From the NCBI RefSeq assembly GCF_000188035.1, contig NZ_AEUY02000005.1, forward strand, positions 1,736,001-1,800,000: a DNA stretch of 64,000 nucleotides, in the 5' to 3' direction. This DNA comes from Streptococcus pseudoporcinus LQ 940-04 (GTDB taxonomy: Bacteria > Bacillota > Bacilli > Lactobacillales > Streptococcaceae). The position numbers were made by a program, and so were the translations under genes. The stretch's first letter is position 1; each line of letters begins with the position of its first letter. Shown one piece after another: positions 55,361 to 63,971 of the stretch. The notes under the pieces were generated by a model. The model was not told the DNA's origin. It did no database searches and saw only the letters and a list, made by a program, of their open reading frames with translations.

Positions 55361-56584
55361 CTAATTTGATAATTGCTGATAGAGGATTGGTCGGAGATTT
55401 TTTATAGATAACATTGCTACAAAGCTAATGATATAAAGGCTAGCTAAGAAAATCATGACCATTGGCACGCCTGAAACGTCCAGGATTTTACCAATGATAA
55501 CTGACGAGAAACCACCAATAGCACGCCCCACATTAAGAATGAGATTATTCGCTGTTGAGCGAATATGGTGCGGATAAAGCCTTGTAATCATGGCACCATA
55601 ACCCGCAAACATACCATTAACGAAAAAACCAACTACTGCTCCACCAATGATCATGGCTGGCATTGAATTTGCAAACTGAAAGAGATAAACGCAGACCGAT
55701 GAAGCTATTAGGAAGGCCGAATAAACTGGTCTTGGGCCAAATTTATCTAAAATATGACCAAAAGTTAACATGCCCAAACACATTCCTAAGATGGTTGCTA
55801 CCATCCATAAAGATGAATCTTTGACAGAGATACCAAGGCTAGTCTGAATGATAGTTGGTAGCCAATTCATCATACCAAAGTAACCAGCAATTTGAACTGT
55901 TGTCATGACCATTAATGCTAAAGTTTGCCCTGCTAAATGTGGGCTTTTAAAGAGTTGGTTAATTTTAACCGGTTGACTACTTTCTTCTCTGTCATCACCA
56001 CCCTTATCCCAAATCTTTTCATCATCGATAGTGAAGGTCATCCATAGCACTAGCAAGATTGGTGCCAAGCCAAATAAAAAGAGCCCTCTCCATCCTAAAC
56101 TTGGTGCTAACCAGCCCGCTAGTAAAGCAGAAGAAATTGAGCCTAGTTGCCCAGCAATACCATTAAGAGAAGACATCCGCCCCATCTTTTGGGCTGGAAC
56201 AATACCAGCTATAATAGCGATGGCAACACCATATTCCCCACCAACACCGATCCCAGCAAGGAAACGCATCAGATAAAGGTAGTCAATACTTTTTGTAAAA
56301 TAAATGAGGCCTGTTGCAATTGAAAAGACCACTATCGTCCATTTAAAGACTTTAAACTTATGGTATTTATCAGCTAATAGCCCAAAAATAAGTCCTCCAA
56401 GTAACATTCCTAAATTTGTTACAGTCGCAATCCAACCGCCTTGTGCTCCTGTTATGCCAAGCTCGGTAATAATTGAAGACATTGAAAAAGCAAGAAACAT
56501 GACGTTTAAATCATCTGTTCCTGAAGCTATGATGGCTGCCGCAAGGGCCTTCTTGTTATTTCTGTCCAGTGATATCTGTGACAT
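55361..56584 (-). CDS. MFS transporter (metabolite:H+ symporter type)
   Basis: A 407-aa major facilitator with 12 hydrophobic segments. The loop 2-3 motif GLLADKYHKFKVF and the TM4-5 region RFLAGIGVGGEYGVAIAI place it in the MFS; the N-terminal ASGTDDLNVMFLAFS resembles aromatic acid/niacin-type symporters. The substrate is not determined. AAGGAGAAGG precedes the ATG. Expression starts from a strong promoter behind a structured leader of about 180 nt, which suggests ligand or metabolite control. Confidence 0.82.
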   Translation of the reverse strand: MSQISLDRNNKKALAAAIIASGTDDLNVMFLAFSMSSIITELGITGAQGGWIATVTNLGMLLGGLIFGLLADKYHKFKVFKWTIVVFSIATGLIYFTKSIDYLYLMRFLAGIGVGGEYGVAIAIIAGIVPAQKMGRMSSLNGIAGQLGSISSALLAGWLAPSLGWRGLFLFGLAPILLVLWMTFTIDDEKIWDKGGDDREESSQPVKINQLFKSPHLAGQTLALMVMTTVQIAGYFGMMNWLPTIIQTSLGISVKDSSLWMVATILGMCLGMLTFGHILDKFGPRPVYSAFLIASSVCVYLFQFANSMPAMIIGGAVVGFFVNGMFAGYGAMITRLYPHHIRSTANNLILNVGRAIGGFSSVIIGKILDVSGVPMVMIFLASLYIISFVAMLSIKNLRPILYQQLSN

Positions 56585-56767
56585 TTCCTTCTCCTTTTAA
56601 TAGTAGCTCGCTGACTACCTTAATTAATTGAATACTGATAAAAGCCAAAAAAGACCCCCGCCAGTAGCCGTGAGTCAAAAAATCTACAGAAAATAAGAGG
56701 GTGGCATTAGCCATCTCTTTTTAGCGCTTTTATGTCTCACGGTACATAGTTAAAGCAGTATTTAATT
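56585..56767 (-). promoter_or_regulatory. Structured 5' leader of the MFS gene (riboswitch candidate)
   Basis: On the minus strand P1 pairs CCGTGAG (56736-56742) with CTCACGG (56668-56674). Inside it P2 pairs AAGAG and TGGC with GCCA and CTCTT (56695-56719). Downstream, GGCGGGGGTC followed by six T (56645-56662) can pair its GGGGGT with ACCCTC of P2, so a terminator-like fold and P2 exclude each other. It does not match any riboswitch consensus I know. No ORF is seen here; the leader is non-coding. Confidence 0.55.
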
Positions 56768-56773
56768 GTTAAT

Positions 56774-56802
56774 AGTATAGCGAAGATAAAAACAATTGTC
56801 AA
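56774..56802 (-). promoter_or_regulatory. MFS gene promoter
   Basis: Minus-strand TTGACA (56797-56802), a 17-bp spacer and TATACT (56774-56779). Near consensus. Further upstream, 56822-56900 between this promoter and fetB contains a degraded ATCTTGTTCG-T-run resembling one arm of the intergenic repeat. Confidence 0.8.
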
Positions 56803-56918
56803 GGACATTTTATCTGGCATTTGGCCCTTAAAAACGTCTAAAATTCCCAATCTTGTTCGTTTTTTTGATTTGGTTAAGATCAGTATAAAAAGAGGGGGAA
56901 GTTTTCATTTTTTCTAGC

Positions 56919-57692
56919 TTATGATTGTTTAACGACTAATTGTTTTTTATCGTTAAAGAAGCCTTTATAAGCCAGATAGGAAGCGATAAAAGAGGCAATA
57001 GATGTCGTAGCTAGTAACATAAAAGTAACCATCATTTGATATTTCACAGCTTGTATAGGAGATGTTCCCGCTAGAATTAACCCCGTCATCATTCCCGGTA
57101 AAGAAACAATACCGAGAGTCTTCGCCGAATCAATTGTTGGCACCATACCAGTTCGGATGACATCACGGATAATTTCAATAGAAGCAGGTAAAATATCAGC
57201 TCCCAATGCTAATTTTGTTTCTACTTCTTCTTGTTTATCCTTAAAAGAATCTAAAAGCTGTTTATAACACAAACCAATAGCAACCATTGCATTACTAATA
57301 ATCATCCCACCAACAGGAATCATTTGATTAGGCACAAATGCTAATATCCCTGAAAAAATTAAAACAGATAGCGTAATACTGGCACCCAAAGTAATCGCTA
57401 TAAAAGAAATCTTAAAAGCGTTACCAATGCCCTTTCCCCGCTTAGATGCATTGTAAGAAGCATTTACAATCATAAATAGTAATAAGAGCGCTGTAAAAAT
57501 AGGATTCTTATAACCAAAAATATAATTGAGAACAAAGCCCACTATGAGTAGCTGTATAACTGCCCTAATAGCACCTACAATAATTTCTTTCTCTAACTTC
57601 AATTTTTGCCAATAGGAAAAAAATAAGGTTATCAAAACTAAAGATGATGCTAGTAGTAAAGACGTTACGGAAATATTATCTGCTCCACTCAT
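56919..57692 (-). CDS. fetB: Iron export ABC permease FetB
   Basis: A 257-aa UPF0014/FetB permease with seven hydrophobic segments and the cytoplasmic loop LALGADILPASIEIIRD, then SLPGMMTGLILAGTSPIQAV typical of the family. With FetA it exports iron in E. coli and protects from peroxide. Start overlaps the fetA stop (ATGA), GGAGGAG upstream. Confidence 0.87.
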   Translation of the reverse strand: MSGADNISVTSLLLASSLVLITLFFSYWQKLKLEKEIIVGAIRAVIQLLIVGFVLNYIFGYKNPIFTALLLLFMIVNASYNASKRGKGIGNAFKISFIAITLGASITLSVLIFSGILAFVPNQMIPVGGMIISNAMVAIGLCYKQLLDSFKDKQEEVETKLALGADILPASIEIIRDVIRTGMVPTIDSAKTLGIVSLPGMMTGLILAGTSPIQAVKYQMMVTFMLLATTSIASFIASYLAYKGFFNDKKQLVVKQS

Positions 57693-58345
57693 TTTATCTC
57701 CTCCATAGATTCTAATTCACCGCTTACAATAGTCAGCCTTTTATTAGCATATTTTTTACTTTGGCTACTATCATGAGTAATCCAAAGAATAGTAATCCCC
57801 TTATTATGTAAGCTTGCAATGACGTTTTCTACTATTTCTTTATTAACAGAATCCAAAGCTGAGGTGACTTCATCCAATAAAAGAAGTCTGGGTTCAAATA
57901 GTAGTTGTCGTATTAAGGCTATTCTTTGCTTTTCTCCTCCAGATAACTTTTTAACATCTTGTTCCAGATAAGAGAGATCCATTTTAAATAGTTCAAAAAG
58001 TTCCTTAACGCGTGTCTGGTCTAATGACAAATGTCTAATCTCATAGGGAAATTGGATATTATCCTTCACTTTATCGCCAAATAGATGTGGTGTTTGGAAG
58101 CAATATGAAATGGCCTGACGTAATTCTATTGGATTGTAATCTTCCAATGATTTGCCATCAAAAATAATAGCCCCGCTAGTCGGACTTTGTAAATAACTAG
58201 CTAGTTTCAAAAGAGTGCTTTTTCCACTACCAGAAGGGCCTACAATTGAGACATAGTCTCCTTCATCAATAGTAAAACTAAGCTTTTTTAAAATGTCCTT
58301 CCCATCAGATGAAAATGAGACATCTTTAAATTCAAGTATTGCCAA
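57689..58345 (-). CDS. fetA: Iron export ABC ATP-binding protein FetA
   Basis: A 218-aa ATPase with Walker [10 protein letters not shown] at 36-44, Q-loop CFQTPHLFG, signature LSGGEKQR and Walker B LLLLDEVTSALD. It starts at TTG 58345 with GGAG 6 nt upstream, giving the normal N-terminus AILEFKDVSF. It is the first gene of fetA-fetB. The PerR-like box upstream suggests induction by peroxide or control by metal. Confidence 0.87.
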   Translation of the reverse strand: MAILEFKDVSFSSDGKDILKKLSFTIDEGDYVSIVGPSGSGKSTLLKLASYLQSPTSGAIIFDGKSLEDYNPIELRQAISYCFQTPHLFGDKVKDNIQFPYEIRHLSLDQTRVKELFELFKMDLSYLEQDVKKLSGGEKQRIALIRQLLFEPRLLLLDEVTSALDSVNKEIVENVIASLHNKGITILWITHDSSQSKKYANKRLTIVSGELESMEEIK

Positions 58346-58370
58346 TTTTTTCTCCTCTCTTTCCTCTTAA

Positions 58371-58385
58371 TTATAATCATTCTTA
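58371..58385. promoter_or_regulatory. PerR/Fur-like box at fetAB
   Basis: TTATAATCATTCTTA matches the Per box TTATAATNATTATAA at 12 of 14 defined positions. It lies across the predicted transcription start, downstream of the extended -10 TGCTATAGT (hexamer 58391-58396) with -35 CTGACT (58414-58419). Confidence 0.5.
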
Positions 58386-58472
58386 TTAATACTATAGCAC
58401 TTTTAACTAAAAAAGTCAGAAAAATGAACTCTAAATTGACACTAATCTCTATTTACTAGCCAAAATTGTGCA

Positions 58473-58511
58473 TAAAAAAAGCCTTTGAAAGTTACAAATG
58501 AACTTACAAAG
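58473..58511 (-). terminator. PaaI-like gene terminator
   Basis: CTTTGAAAGTT (58483-58493) pairs with AACTTACAAAG (58501-58511), followed on the minus strand by GCTTTTTTTATG. About 60 nt past the thioesterase stop. Confidence 0.75.
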
Positions 58512-58572
58512 CCTTTATCTCTATCTGTTTAAAGTATCCAATCTCTCTATTATTCAGACTAAATGCCCCAAT

Positions 58573-58962
58573 CTATTCACTTTCACGTTTTCCTGTCACA
58601 TACATTGTAAAAACAGCCCGTGTTAATATCTTATTTTTTTGATTTTTAATAACAACTTCATTAACTTTAGTCTTTTTTCCATCATGAATACAAGTTCCCT
58701 CAATTGTTAACACATCTCCTAATTTTCCCGGTTTTAAGTAATTGATACTGGACTGTTGAGTCACTGTATCAAAACCAGTAGAAACACTTACGGCTCCAGC
58801 AATTTGGTCACTTAAGGCAAAGAGGTAACCCCCATGAGCTGTTTGGTGATAATTTAATGATGATTCAACAACTCTTGTGGACACAATGACATGACCATAC
58901 TCAACCAAGAGTGTTTCATAATTTTCAAATATTTTTAGTTCTTTTGTTTTAAATTCTTTCAT
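58573..58962 (-). CDS. PaaI-type acyl-CoA thioesterase
   Basis: A 129-aa hot-dog thioesterase. The motif YHQTAHGGYLFALSDQIAGAVS with the HGG turn and catalytic Asp, and INYLKPGKLGDVLTIEG, are typical of the PaaI/4HBT group that hydrolyses acyl or hydroxyphenylacetyl-CoA. Substrate unknown. AGGA is 8 nt before the ATG. It is followed by a terminator. Confidence 0.85.
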   Translation of the reverse strand: MKEFKTKELKIFENYETLLVEYGHVIVSTRVVESSLNYHQTAHGGYLFALSDQIAGAVSVSTGFDTVTQQSSINYLKPGKLGDVLTIEGTCIHDGKKTKVNEVVIKNQKNKILTRAVFTMYVTGKRESE

Positions 58963-59043
58963 ATCGTATTTCCTAATTGCATCATTTTGATTTCAGTCTT
59001 AAAGGGTCTAAGACTTGAGCCTTTACCGACATTCCCATAATAC

Positions 59044-59478
59044 CTATTGTAGAAACTTAATAAAGCGTACTTGTCTCTTAGTACCATCATAACCAAGACG
59101 TTGATAAAAAGCATGCGCTTCTGTACGATGGGAGCCTGAATTTAAGCGAATAAAGGTAAGCTTATTCTGACAAGCCCATGCTTCAATATAAGTCATCAAT
59201 TGTTTACCAATGCCTTGCCCTTGGTGTGAATGAGCTACTGCTAATCCCAAGATATTGAGACCACGTTTACTATAGATAGCCTCATAGACCTGTACTTCGA
59301 CAAATCCTAGAACTTCTTTCATGCAATCATCCTCAAACACAAAAAGGTGATGTTGCTCATCTTGACCTAATTTGTCAATTTGTCGCTCAATAGCTTTTAG
59401 AGAACTATCGTATCCCAAATCTTCTTTACAAATCTTTTGCAAAGCTTTTGCATCTTCCAATTTAGTCTTCCGAATCAT
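59044..59478 (-). CDS. GNAT family N-acetyltransferase
   Basis: A 144-aa acetyltransferase; the acetyl-CoA motif A is LAVAHSHQGQGIGKQLMTY (Q-x-x-G-x-G) and the C-terminal AHAFYQRLGYDGTKRQVRF is typical. The substrate is not predictable. GGGGAGGG is 8-9 nt before the ATG. It is 37 nt after the deoxyribosyltransferase stop. Confidence 0.87.
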   Translation of the reverse strand: MIRKTKLEDAKALQKICKEDLGYDSSLKAIERQIDKLGQDEQHHLFVFEDDCMKEVLGFVEVQVYEAIYSKRGLNILGLAVAHSHQGQGIGKQLMTYIEAWACQNKLTFIRLNSGSHRTEAHAFYQRLGYDGTKRQVRFIKFLQ

Positions 59479-59515
59479 TTATCCACCCTCCCCTTTAATG
59501 ATAGCAATATATTTT

Positions 59516-59986
59516 TTACATATTATCGATCACCTCAAGCAATTCTTGACTAGAGCTAACGACTTTCCCATTTAACTTGATGAGACCAACAGTATAAAGG
59601 TTCACATAAGCAAATTGTGATTCCCCCACCTCCTGTAGAGCCTCTATTTTTTGTTGATTATCTGCTCCTAATTGACGCGAATCACTATAGAGCCCCAAGA
59701 TTGGAATACCTGCTTGATAGGCCACACCAATTTCTGAAGCCACACCTGGATCAATGACCTGCCCGTCTAAAATTGCAATTAACAGGTCACTTTCTAATAC
59801 TGCTTGCGTATCTAGCTTGGCAATCATCTTAGAATCAGCATAGGCCTGCTTATCATTAATTTCTCCCTGCTCCTGAGGTAAAAATACATCAGCTTCTGGA
59901 TAAGTCTGTCTAATTTTTTCAACCAGAGTTTTGTTAAAGGTAACTTCCATCTCAGTAAATAAGGGACTAGCAAAATAAATCTTCAT
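59516..59986 (-). CDS. Nucleoside 2-deoxyribosyltransferase family protein
   Basis: A 156-aa NDT-family enzyme that exchanges bases on 2'-deoxyribonucleosides. It has IYFASPLFTEME at the start, DLLIAILDGQVIDPGVASEIGVA with the catalytic glutamate, and the LGLYSDSR loop. The promoter has an extended -10 TGTTATAAT (hexamer 60017-60022) 31 bp upstream. Confidence 0.87.
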   Translation of the reverse strand: MKIYFASPLFTEMEVTFNKTLVEKIRQTYPEADVFLPQEQGEINDKQAYADSKMIAKLDTQAVLESDLLIAILDGQVIDPGVASEIGVAYQAGIPILGLYSDSRQLGADNQQKIEALQEVGESQFAYVNLYTVGLIKLNGKVVSSSQELLEVIDNM

Positions 59987-60085
59987 GAATGACTCCTCTA
60001 TTATGATAATAAACTCATTATAACATGGCTCACCAAAAAGTTTAGTCGAAAAAAACCAACAAATATCTTATGGAGCAAAGAACAC

Positions 60086-60115
60086 CTAAAAAAGTCACCT
60101 TTTGACTGATGACTT
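60086..60115 (-). terminator. NUDIX gene terminator
   Basis: AAGTCA (60092-60097) and TGACTT (60110-60115) form a short stem; TTTTTT follows on the minus strand, just past the stop of the NUDIX gene. Confidence 0.65.
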
Positions 60116-60124
60116 CTGCCTTCT

Positions 60125-60580
60125 TTATTTCAAACTGTCTTTCCATACACCATTTTCTTGGTAAATAAAGTGCTCACTAACATCATCACGTAAGAAGACT
60201 TCTAACATGATAGCCATGGAAGGAGCAAGTTTTAGGTGTTTTAGTTCTTTCAAATCTACCCAATAGACTGGACCTTCCTTAGAAGGCTGAAGCTGACCAG
60301 AAAACTTGTTGGTCTTATATAAGAACACAACATAGCGAGAACCTTGCGCATAGGTCCAGTCCTTGATGCCACAGATTTTTAAGTCACTGATATCTAAACC
60401 CGTTTCTTCTTTAATTTCTCGAATAGTAGAGTCAACAATTGATTCCTCTGCTTCTACATGTCCACCAGGAAAGGTTACCCCACACCAATTGCTGCCGACT
60501 TTATCCTGAACCAGAACCCGTCCCTGATTATCATAAATCATACACATATTTGTTAAGATAGTGGCTGTTTCTCGTGACAT
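60125..60580 (-). CDS. NUDIX hydrolase
   Basis: A 151-aa NUDIX protein; the box includes GGHVEAEES and REIKEETGLDI and lies at about residues 40-64. It is distinct from MutX at 6.3 kb, with its own LTNMCMIYDNQGRVLVQDKV start typical of 8-oxo-dGTP or nucleotide-sugar NUDIX enzymes. AGGAG is 8 nt before the ATG. Single gene. Confidence 0.87.
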   Translation of the reverse strand: MSRETATILTNMCMIYDNQGRVLVQDKVGSNWCGVTFPGGHVEAEESIVDSTIREIKEETGLDISDLKICGIKDWTYAQGSRYVVFLYKTNKFSGQLQPSKEGPVYWVDLKELKHLKLAPSMAIMLEVFLRDDVSEHFIYQENGVWKDSLK

Positions 60581-60724
60581 TCCAATGACTCCTTCGTCTA
60601 AAGTTTTAATGATTCTAATCCTACATTTGCTAATTAAGTATCTGATTTCCTCCTTGATTTGTCAAGTCAGTCAGACCTTAAGTCACAAAACAGAGACTAA
60701 GTGAATGATTTCAAAACATTTAAA

Positions 60725-60753
60725 TTTACTTTCTGGCTTCAAAACAGTATACT
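60725..60753 (+). promoter_or_regulatory. Promoter of the RibD_C gene
   Basis: TTTACT (60725-60730), a 17-bp spacer and TATACT (60748-60753), 35 bp before the ATG at 60788. Confidence 0.65.
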
Positions 60754-60787
60754 AGCCTCAGTTATTAAGAGATTAGGAAGCTAACAC

Positions 60788-61357
60788 ATGAGAGATATTA
60801 ACATTTTTTTACACATGTCACTAGATGGTATTGTTGAAGGACCAAAAGGAGCCATGGATATTGGTTTTGTGGCCTACAACCAAGAATTGGAAGCTTTTGC
60901 AGAAAAAACCTTATCAAGCGTGGACACTATTTTATGGGGGCGAGCAACTTATGACATGATGTATGCCTACTGGCCAAATAGGCTTACTGATCCAGCAGCA
61001 ACTGATTATGAACGCAGACATGCCAAATGGATAACTGATGTTGAGAAAGTCGTCGCTTCTAGCACACTTGAATCTGTTGACTGGAACAATTCTACCCTAA
61101 TCAAAAACAACCTCACTAAGAGTATAGAAGAACTCAAAATTAGAGATGGTCAGGATATCTTAGTTTTGGGAAGTCCACGTCTAGCTCGCTTTTTGCTGGC
61201 AGAGAAAATTGTCGACAAAGTGACATTAACCCTTTCACCCACTCTTGTGGGAAATGGCTTGCGCCTCTTTGAAAACATCAGCTCAGATTTAAAGCTAATC
61301 AGCTCAGAAACATTTACTTCAGGTGCCCTGGGTTTAGAATACAAGGTAATCAACTAA
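60788..61357 (+). CDS. Dihydrofolate reductase/RibD C-terminal family protein
   Basis: A 189-aa reductase-fold protein: INIFLHMSLDGIVEGP at the start, TILWGRATYDMM, and DILVLGSPRLARFLL in the NADPH site. Members are often of unknown substrate and are not the main FolA. AGGA is 9 nt before the ATG. The next gene starts 43 nt later and shares the terminator. Confidence 0.85.
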   Translation: MRDINIFLHMSLDGIVEGPKGAMDIGFVAYNQELEAFAEKTLSSVDTILWGRATYDMMYAYWPNRLTDPAATDYERRHAKWITDVEKVVASSTLESVDWNNSTLIKNNLTKSIEELKIRDGQDILVLGSPRLARFLLAEKIVDKVTLTLSPTLVGNGLRLFENISSDLKLISSETFTSGALGLEYKVIN

Positions 61358-61400
61358 TTCAGCACTCACCTTATGTACCCCAAACCGTTTAGGAGGAAAT

Positions 61401-61778
61401 ATGACACTATTTATCGCAACGATAGCAGGATTTATTAACTTTATGATTGGTGGCCTCTGGTATGGTCTCCTCTTTCAAAAACCATGGATAGAAGCCATGG
61501 GTATCAATCCAGAAGATATCGGTAAAAATGGCGATGGTAAAAAAGAAATGATAATGACCCTTATCGTTGAGGTTATTATTAGTATGCTGACCATACTATT
61601 CTTATCAGCCTTAAATGCTGCTACACCAATCAACGCCATGATTATTGGTCTGATTGCAATTCTTTCTGGCCTTAAAAACTATTTCTTTGAACAACGACCA
61701 CTGAAGTTAATTCTCATTAATGAAAGCTATAAACTGATGGCCTTCATTATTATTGGATTGGCATTGTTGTTCGTTTAA
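61401..61778 (+). CDS. DUF1761-like membrane protein
   Basis: A 125-aa protein with four hydrophobic segments (about 2-22, 50-72, 76-94, 104-125). The N-terminal region GFINFMIGGLWYGLLFQKPW resembles the DUF1761 family of unknown function. AGGAGG is 4-5 nt before the ATG. It is co-transcribed with the preceding RibD_C gene. Confidence 0.7.
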   Translation: MTLFIATIAGFINFMIGGLWYGLLFQKPWIEAMGINPEDIGKNGDGKKEMIMTLIVEVIISMLTILFLSALNAATPINAMIIGLIAILSGLKNYFFEQRPLKLILINESYKLMAFIIIGLALLFV

Positions 61779-61784
61779 GCAATT

Positions 61785-61827
61785 AAAAGTTCCCTTAAAT
61801 CTTTCACAGACTTGAGGGAACTTTTTT
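61785..61827 (+). terminator. Terminator after the DUF1761-like gene
   Basis: AAAAGTTCCCT (61785-61795) pairs with AGGGAACTTTT (61815-61825), followed by T residues. It lies between convergent genes and could act on both. Confidence 0.85.
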
Positions 61828-61876
61828 ATTATTTTTTTCAATTTTACTAGGTTTTTAAAACTTAAGGAATGACTTC

Positions 61877-62620
61877 TCATTGAATCTTCTTGACACGTAA
61901 AACTAAGAAGTCTGGTCTATGAACTGTATCCTTATATTCAGGGAAAGCAGTTAAAATGGCATTTTCTGGAATTGGTTCTAATATCTTTTCTATCTTAAAT
62001 CCTGAAGTCGTTAGGGTATTACTAATCGTTGAAAAAGTTCGATGGTATTTTTCCACATTTTCGACGAACCAATCCGTTTTTCTTTGACCTTCAACTCCAT
62101 AATTTGAAATATTGGCAAATAGTTTCTCTCCCGAAAAATCTCTTGTCCATCTATCTCCCTTGGAATGGCAAGTTACAAAAGGATGCTCCTGAGAAAAAAC
62201 CAAAATACCGTCCTCACTTAAAAGGTTATTGATATCTTCGACTAATTCCTTAAAATTCTCCACATAATGCATTGCTAATGAACTGACAACTAAATCAAAT
62301 TTTTGCCTTAGGGTATTGATATCTTCCATTGCAAGTTGAAGATACTCTATTTGAGAACTACTGTTTTTTAATTTTGCTGCTTCAATCATCTTTTGAGAAA
62401 TATCAATCCCAACAACTTTCCTTGCTCCCATTTCAACAAATAATTTGCAATGTTCTCCAAATCCACAACCCAAATCTAAAATGACACTATCCTTCAAATC
62501 TGGTAGCAAAGATAATAAAGCTGGAATTTCTATTAGATTATTAGCAGTGAATTCTCTTTTTCGTAACTGCTTATATTCATTAAAAAATATATCATTATCA
62601 TAAATATTCTGTTTGGACAC
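61877..62620 (-). CDS. Class I SAM-dependent methyltransferase
   Basis: A 247-aa methyltransferase with SAM motif I VILDLGCGFGEHCKLF at about 65-80 and the acidic residue in VVGIDISQKMIEAA. Related to ubiE/Tam-like small-molecule methyltransferases; no substrate is apparent. It starts at GTG 62620 with GAGGAG 6 nt upstream. A small ORF ends inside that ribosome site, so coupling is possible. Confidence 0.85.
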   Translation of the reverse strand: MSKQNIYDNDIFFNEYKQLRKREFTANNLIEIPALLSLLPDLKDSVILDLGCGFGEHCKLFVEMGARKVVGIDISQKMIEAAKLKNSSSQIEYLQLAMEDINTLRQKFDLVVSSLAMHYVENFKELVEDINNLLSEDGILVFSQEHPFVTCHSKGDRWTRDFSGEKLFANISNYGVEGQRKTDWFVENVEKYHRTFSTISNTLTTSGFKIEKILEPIPENAILTAFPEYKDTVHRPDFLVLRVKKIQ

Positions 62621-62630
62621 AATTTTCTCC

Positions 62631-62774
62631 TCAAATAATTGTTTGATTATAATTTAAAAAATTATTTCTATTTTGGTTATCCTTCTCTAAAGCATCTTTT
62701 TCTGTTGACTGAATGGTTTTATTATTAACTTCCTCATTCCCAATTAGTTTCCTTTTTCTAACAAACTCACGCAC
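62631..62774 (-). CDS. Possible small ORF upstream of the methyltransferase
   Basis: A 47-aa frame from GTG 62774: MREFVRKRKLIGNEEVNNKT and a charged, Asn-rich tail. Its stop (62631-62633) overlaps the ribosome site of the methyltransferase. It has a weak start (AGGAG more than 20 nt upstream). It may be a real leader/small gene or the tail of a decayed gene. I do not recognise it. Otherwise 62621-62861 holds no clear gene. Confidence 0.3.
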   Translation of the reverse strand: MREFVRKRKLIGNEEVNNKTIQSTEKDALEKDNQNRNNFLNYNQTII

Positions 62775-62861
62775 TCAACGTGTGCTGATAACTTTCTCCT
62801 ATACTAGTGGGTGTGATGAAAGCAATTTAGGAATGATACTGTGGGACGGAACTGTTAGAAT

Positions 62862-63971
62862 TTATTTAGTAAGTAAATCCCCTAGCTCACTAATCAACCT
62901 CTCCTTTATAGAGCGGAAATCAATACTCTGAACTTTCTCTGCACGTAATCTAGCTTTTTCTTCAGTAGTATAGAAATCTAATTCATCTTGAGTAAAGAAA
63001 TCTAACGCATCATACCGACGTATAGGTATAATTTTTTCATTATAATAAACCAGCATTTTAATCGGATTGGCTCTCAGTACCTCAGCCAACCCAGAATCCG
63101 CAGTTGCAAAATAATTGAGATAAATCACATCTTGGTTTCCAATACAATCGAATAAAGTACTTTGTTCCAATAGCCTTATATGAAAAATATCCCATACTGT
63201 ATTATATATTTTATCTATTAACCCCTTAGCACCTACTTGCAACTTTTTAAATATTTCTTGAACCGAACTATCATTTTTCAAAAACATTATTAGTAAGGAC
63301 ATTTCCAATTCTAAAAATACACATAGATCCTCAAAACAATAGCGTTTGAACTCAACTACTTTAGCTTCTGTAGAAAGATTTTTTTTATTTTTCAAAATAA
63401 ATGCTTTCAATATATAGCAACATACTGCCTCATACTGTTGTATCGCTTCATCCTTGCTTAGGTAAGCTTCTGCATCATCCCAAATTTCTTTCATCCAAAT
63501 ATATTTATCTGGTGCTAGAATCTGAGGCAAATTTGTTTGAAATATTTCAAAATTAATGCTATCAAAATAAACATAACTTTCAATCATTCTAGCTAATAAG
63601 TTACGATTTATTGGGGTGGTATATCTCTCCATTAAAGCAGTTGAAATATCATTTGTTAGATGCAACGATTTAATCTCGTGTAAGAATGTAATTAGATTCT
63701 CCTTATCCGGGACGTTTCTTCCTCTAAATAAATTATGTATGTAGGTAAAAATGTTTAGATCATAATTGACAATTCTAATAACAGGTAACAAATTATCCAT
63801 AGCATTCACTGTATTTTTATCAATAACCCAAATTTTTTGGTAATCTCCCAGGCCAATCAAATTAAACTTTCCATAGCTAATTGATTTACCTATATTACTA
63901 AAATTTGACTTTTCTTCATCAAATAGAAAAACTCTACAGTCATTAAGGTTCCACCTATTGAAAACTTCCAT
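62862..63971 (-). CDS. Unrecognised protein, possibly 5' partial
   Basis: I cannot assign a family. From ATG 63971 the product is 369 aa, soluble, rich in aromatic and acidic residues, with predicted helices in the middle (for example NRNLLARMIESYVYF and EFKRYCFEDLCVFLELEMSL) and a charged C-terminus. The frame is open upstream to the window end (about nine further codons) and no ribosome site is seen before the ATG, so the real start may lie outside. AT-rich codon use unlike the rml or dlt genes suggests accessory DNA. No membrane helix or catalytic motif is visible. Confidence 0.6.
   Translation of the reverse strand: MEVFNRWNLNDCRVFLFDEEKSNFSNIGKSISYGKFNLIGLGDYQKIWVIDKNTVNAMDNLLPVIRIVNYDLNIFTYIHNLFRGRNVPDKENLITFLHEIKSLHLTNDISTALMERYTTPINRNLLARMIESYVYFDSINFEIFQTNLPQILAPDKYIWMKEIWDDAEAYLSKDEAIQQYEAVCCYILKAFILKNKKNLSTEAKVVEFKRYCFEDLCVFLELEMSLLIMFLKNDSSVQEIFKKLQVGAKGLIDKIYNTVWDIFHIRLLEQSTLFDCIGNQDVIYLNYFATADSGLAEVLRANPIKMLVYYNEKIIPIRRYDALDFFTQDELDFYTTEEKARLRAEKVQSIDFRSIKERLISELGDLLTK

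Noticed and set aside
56585..56767. Assignment of the MFS leader to a known riboswitch (preQ1-II, fluoride, yybP-ykoY, TPP, THF)
   Set aside because: None of the conserved core sequences of these classes could be found; only generic stem structure is seen.
62713..62931. Plus-strand ORF of 72 codons overlapping the end of the unknown gene
   Set aside because: No ribosome site, low-complexity Ser/Phe/Leu content, and antisense to better supported frames.
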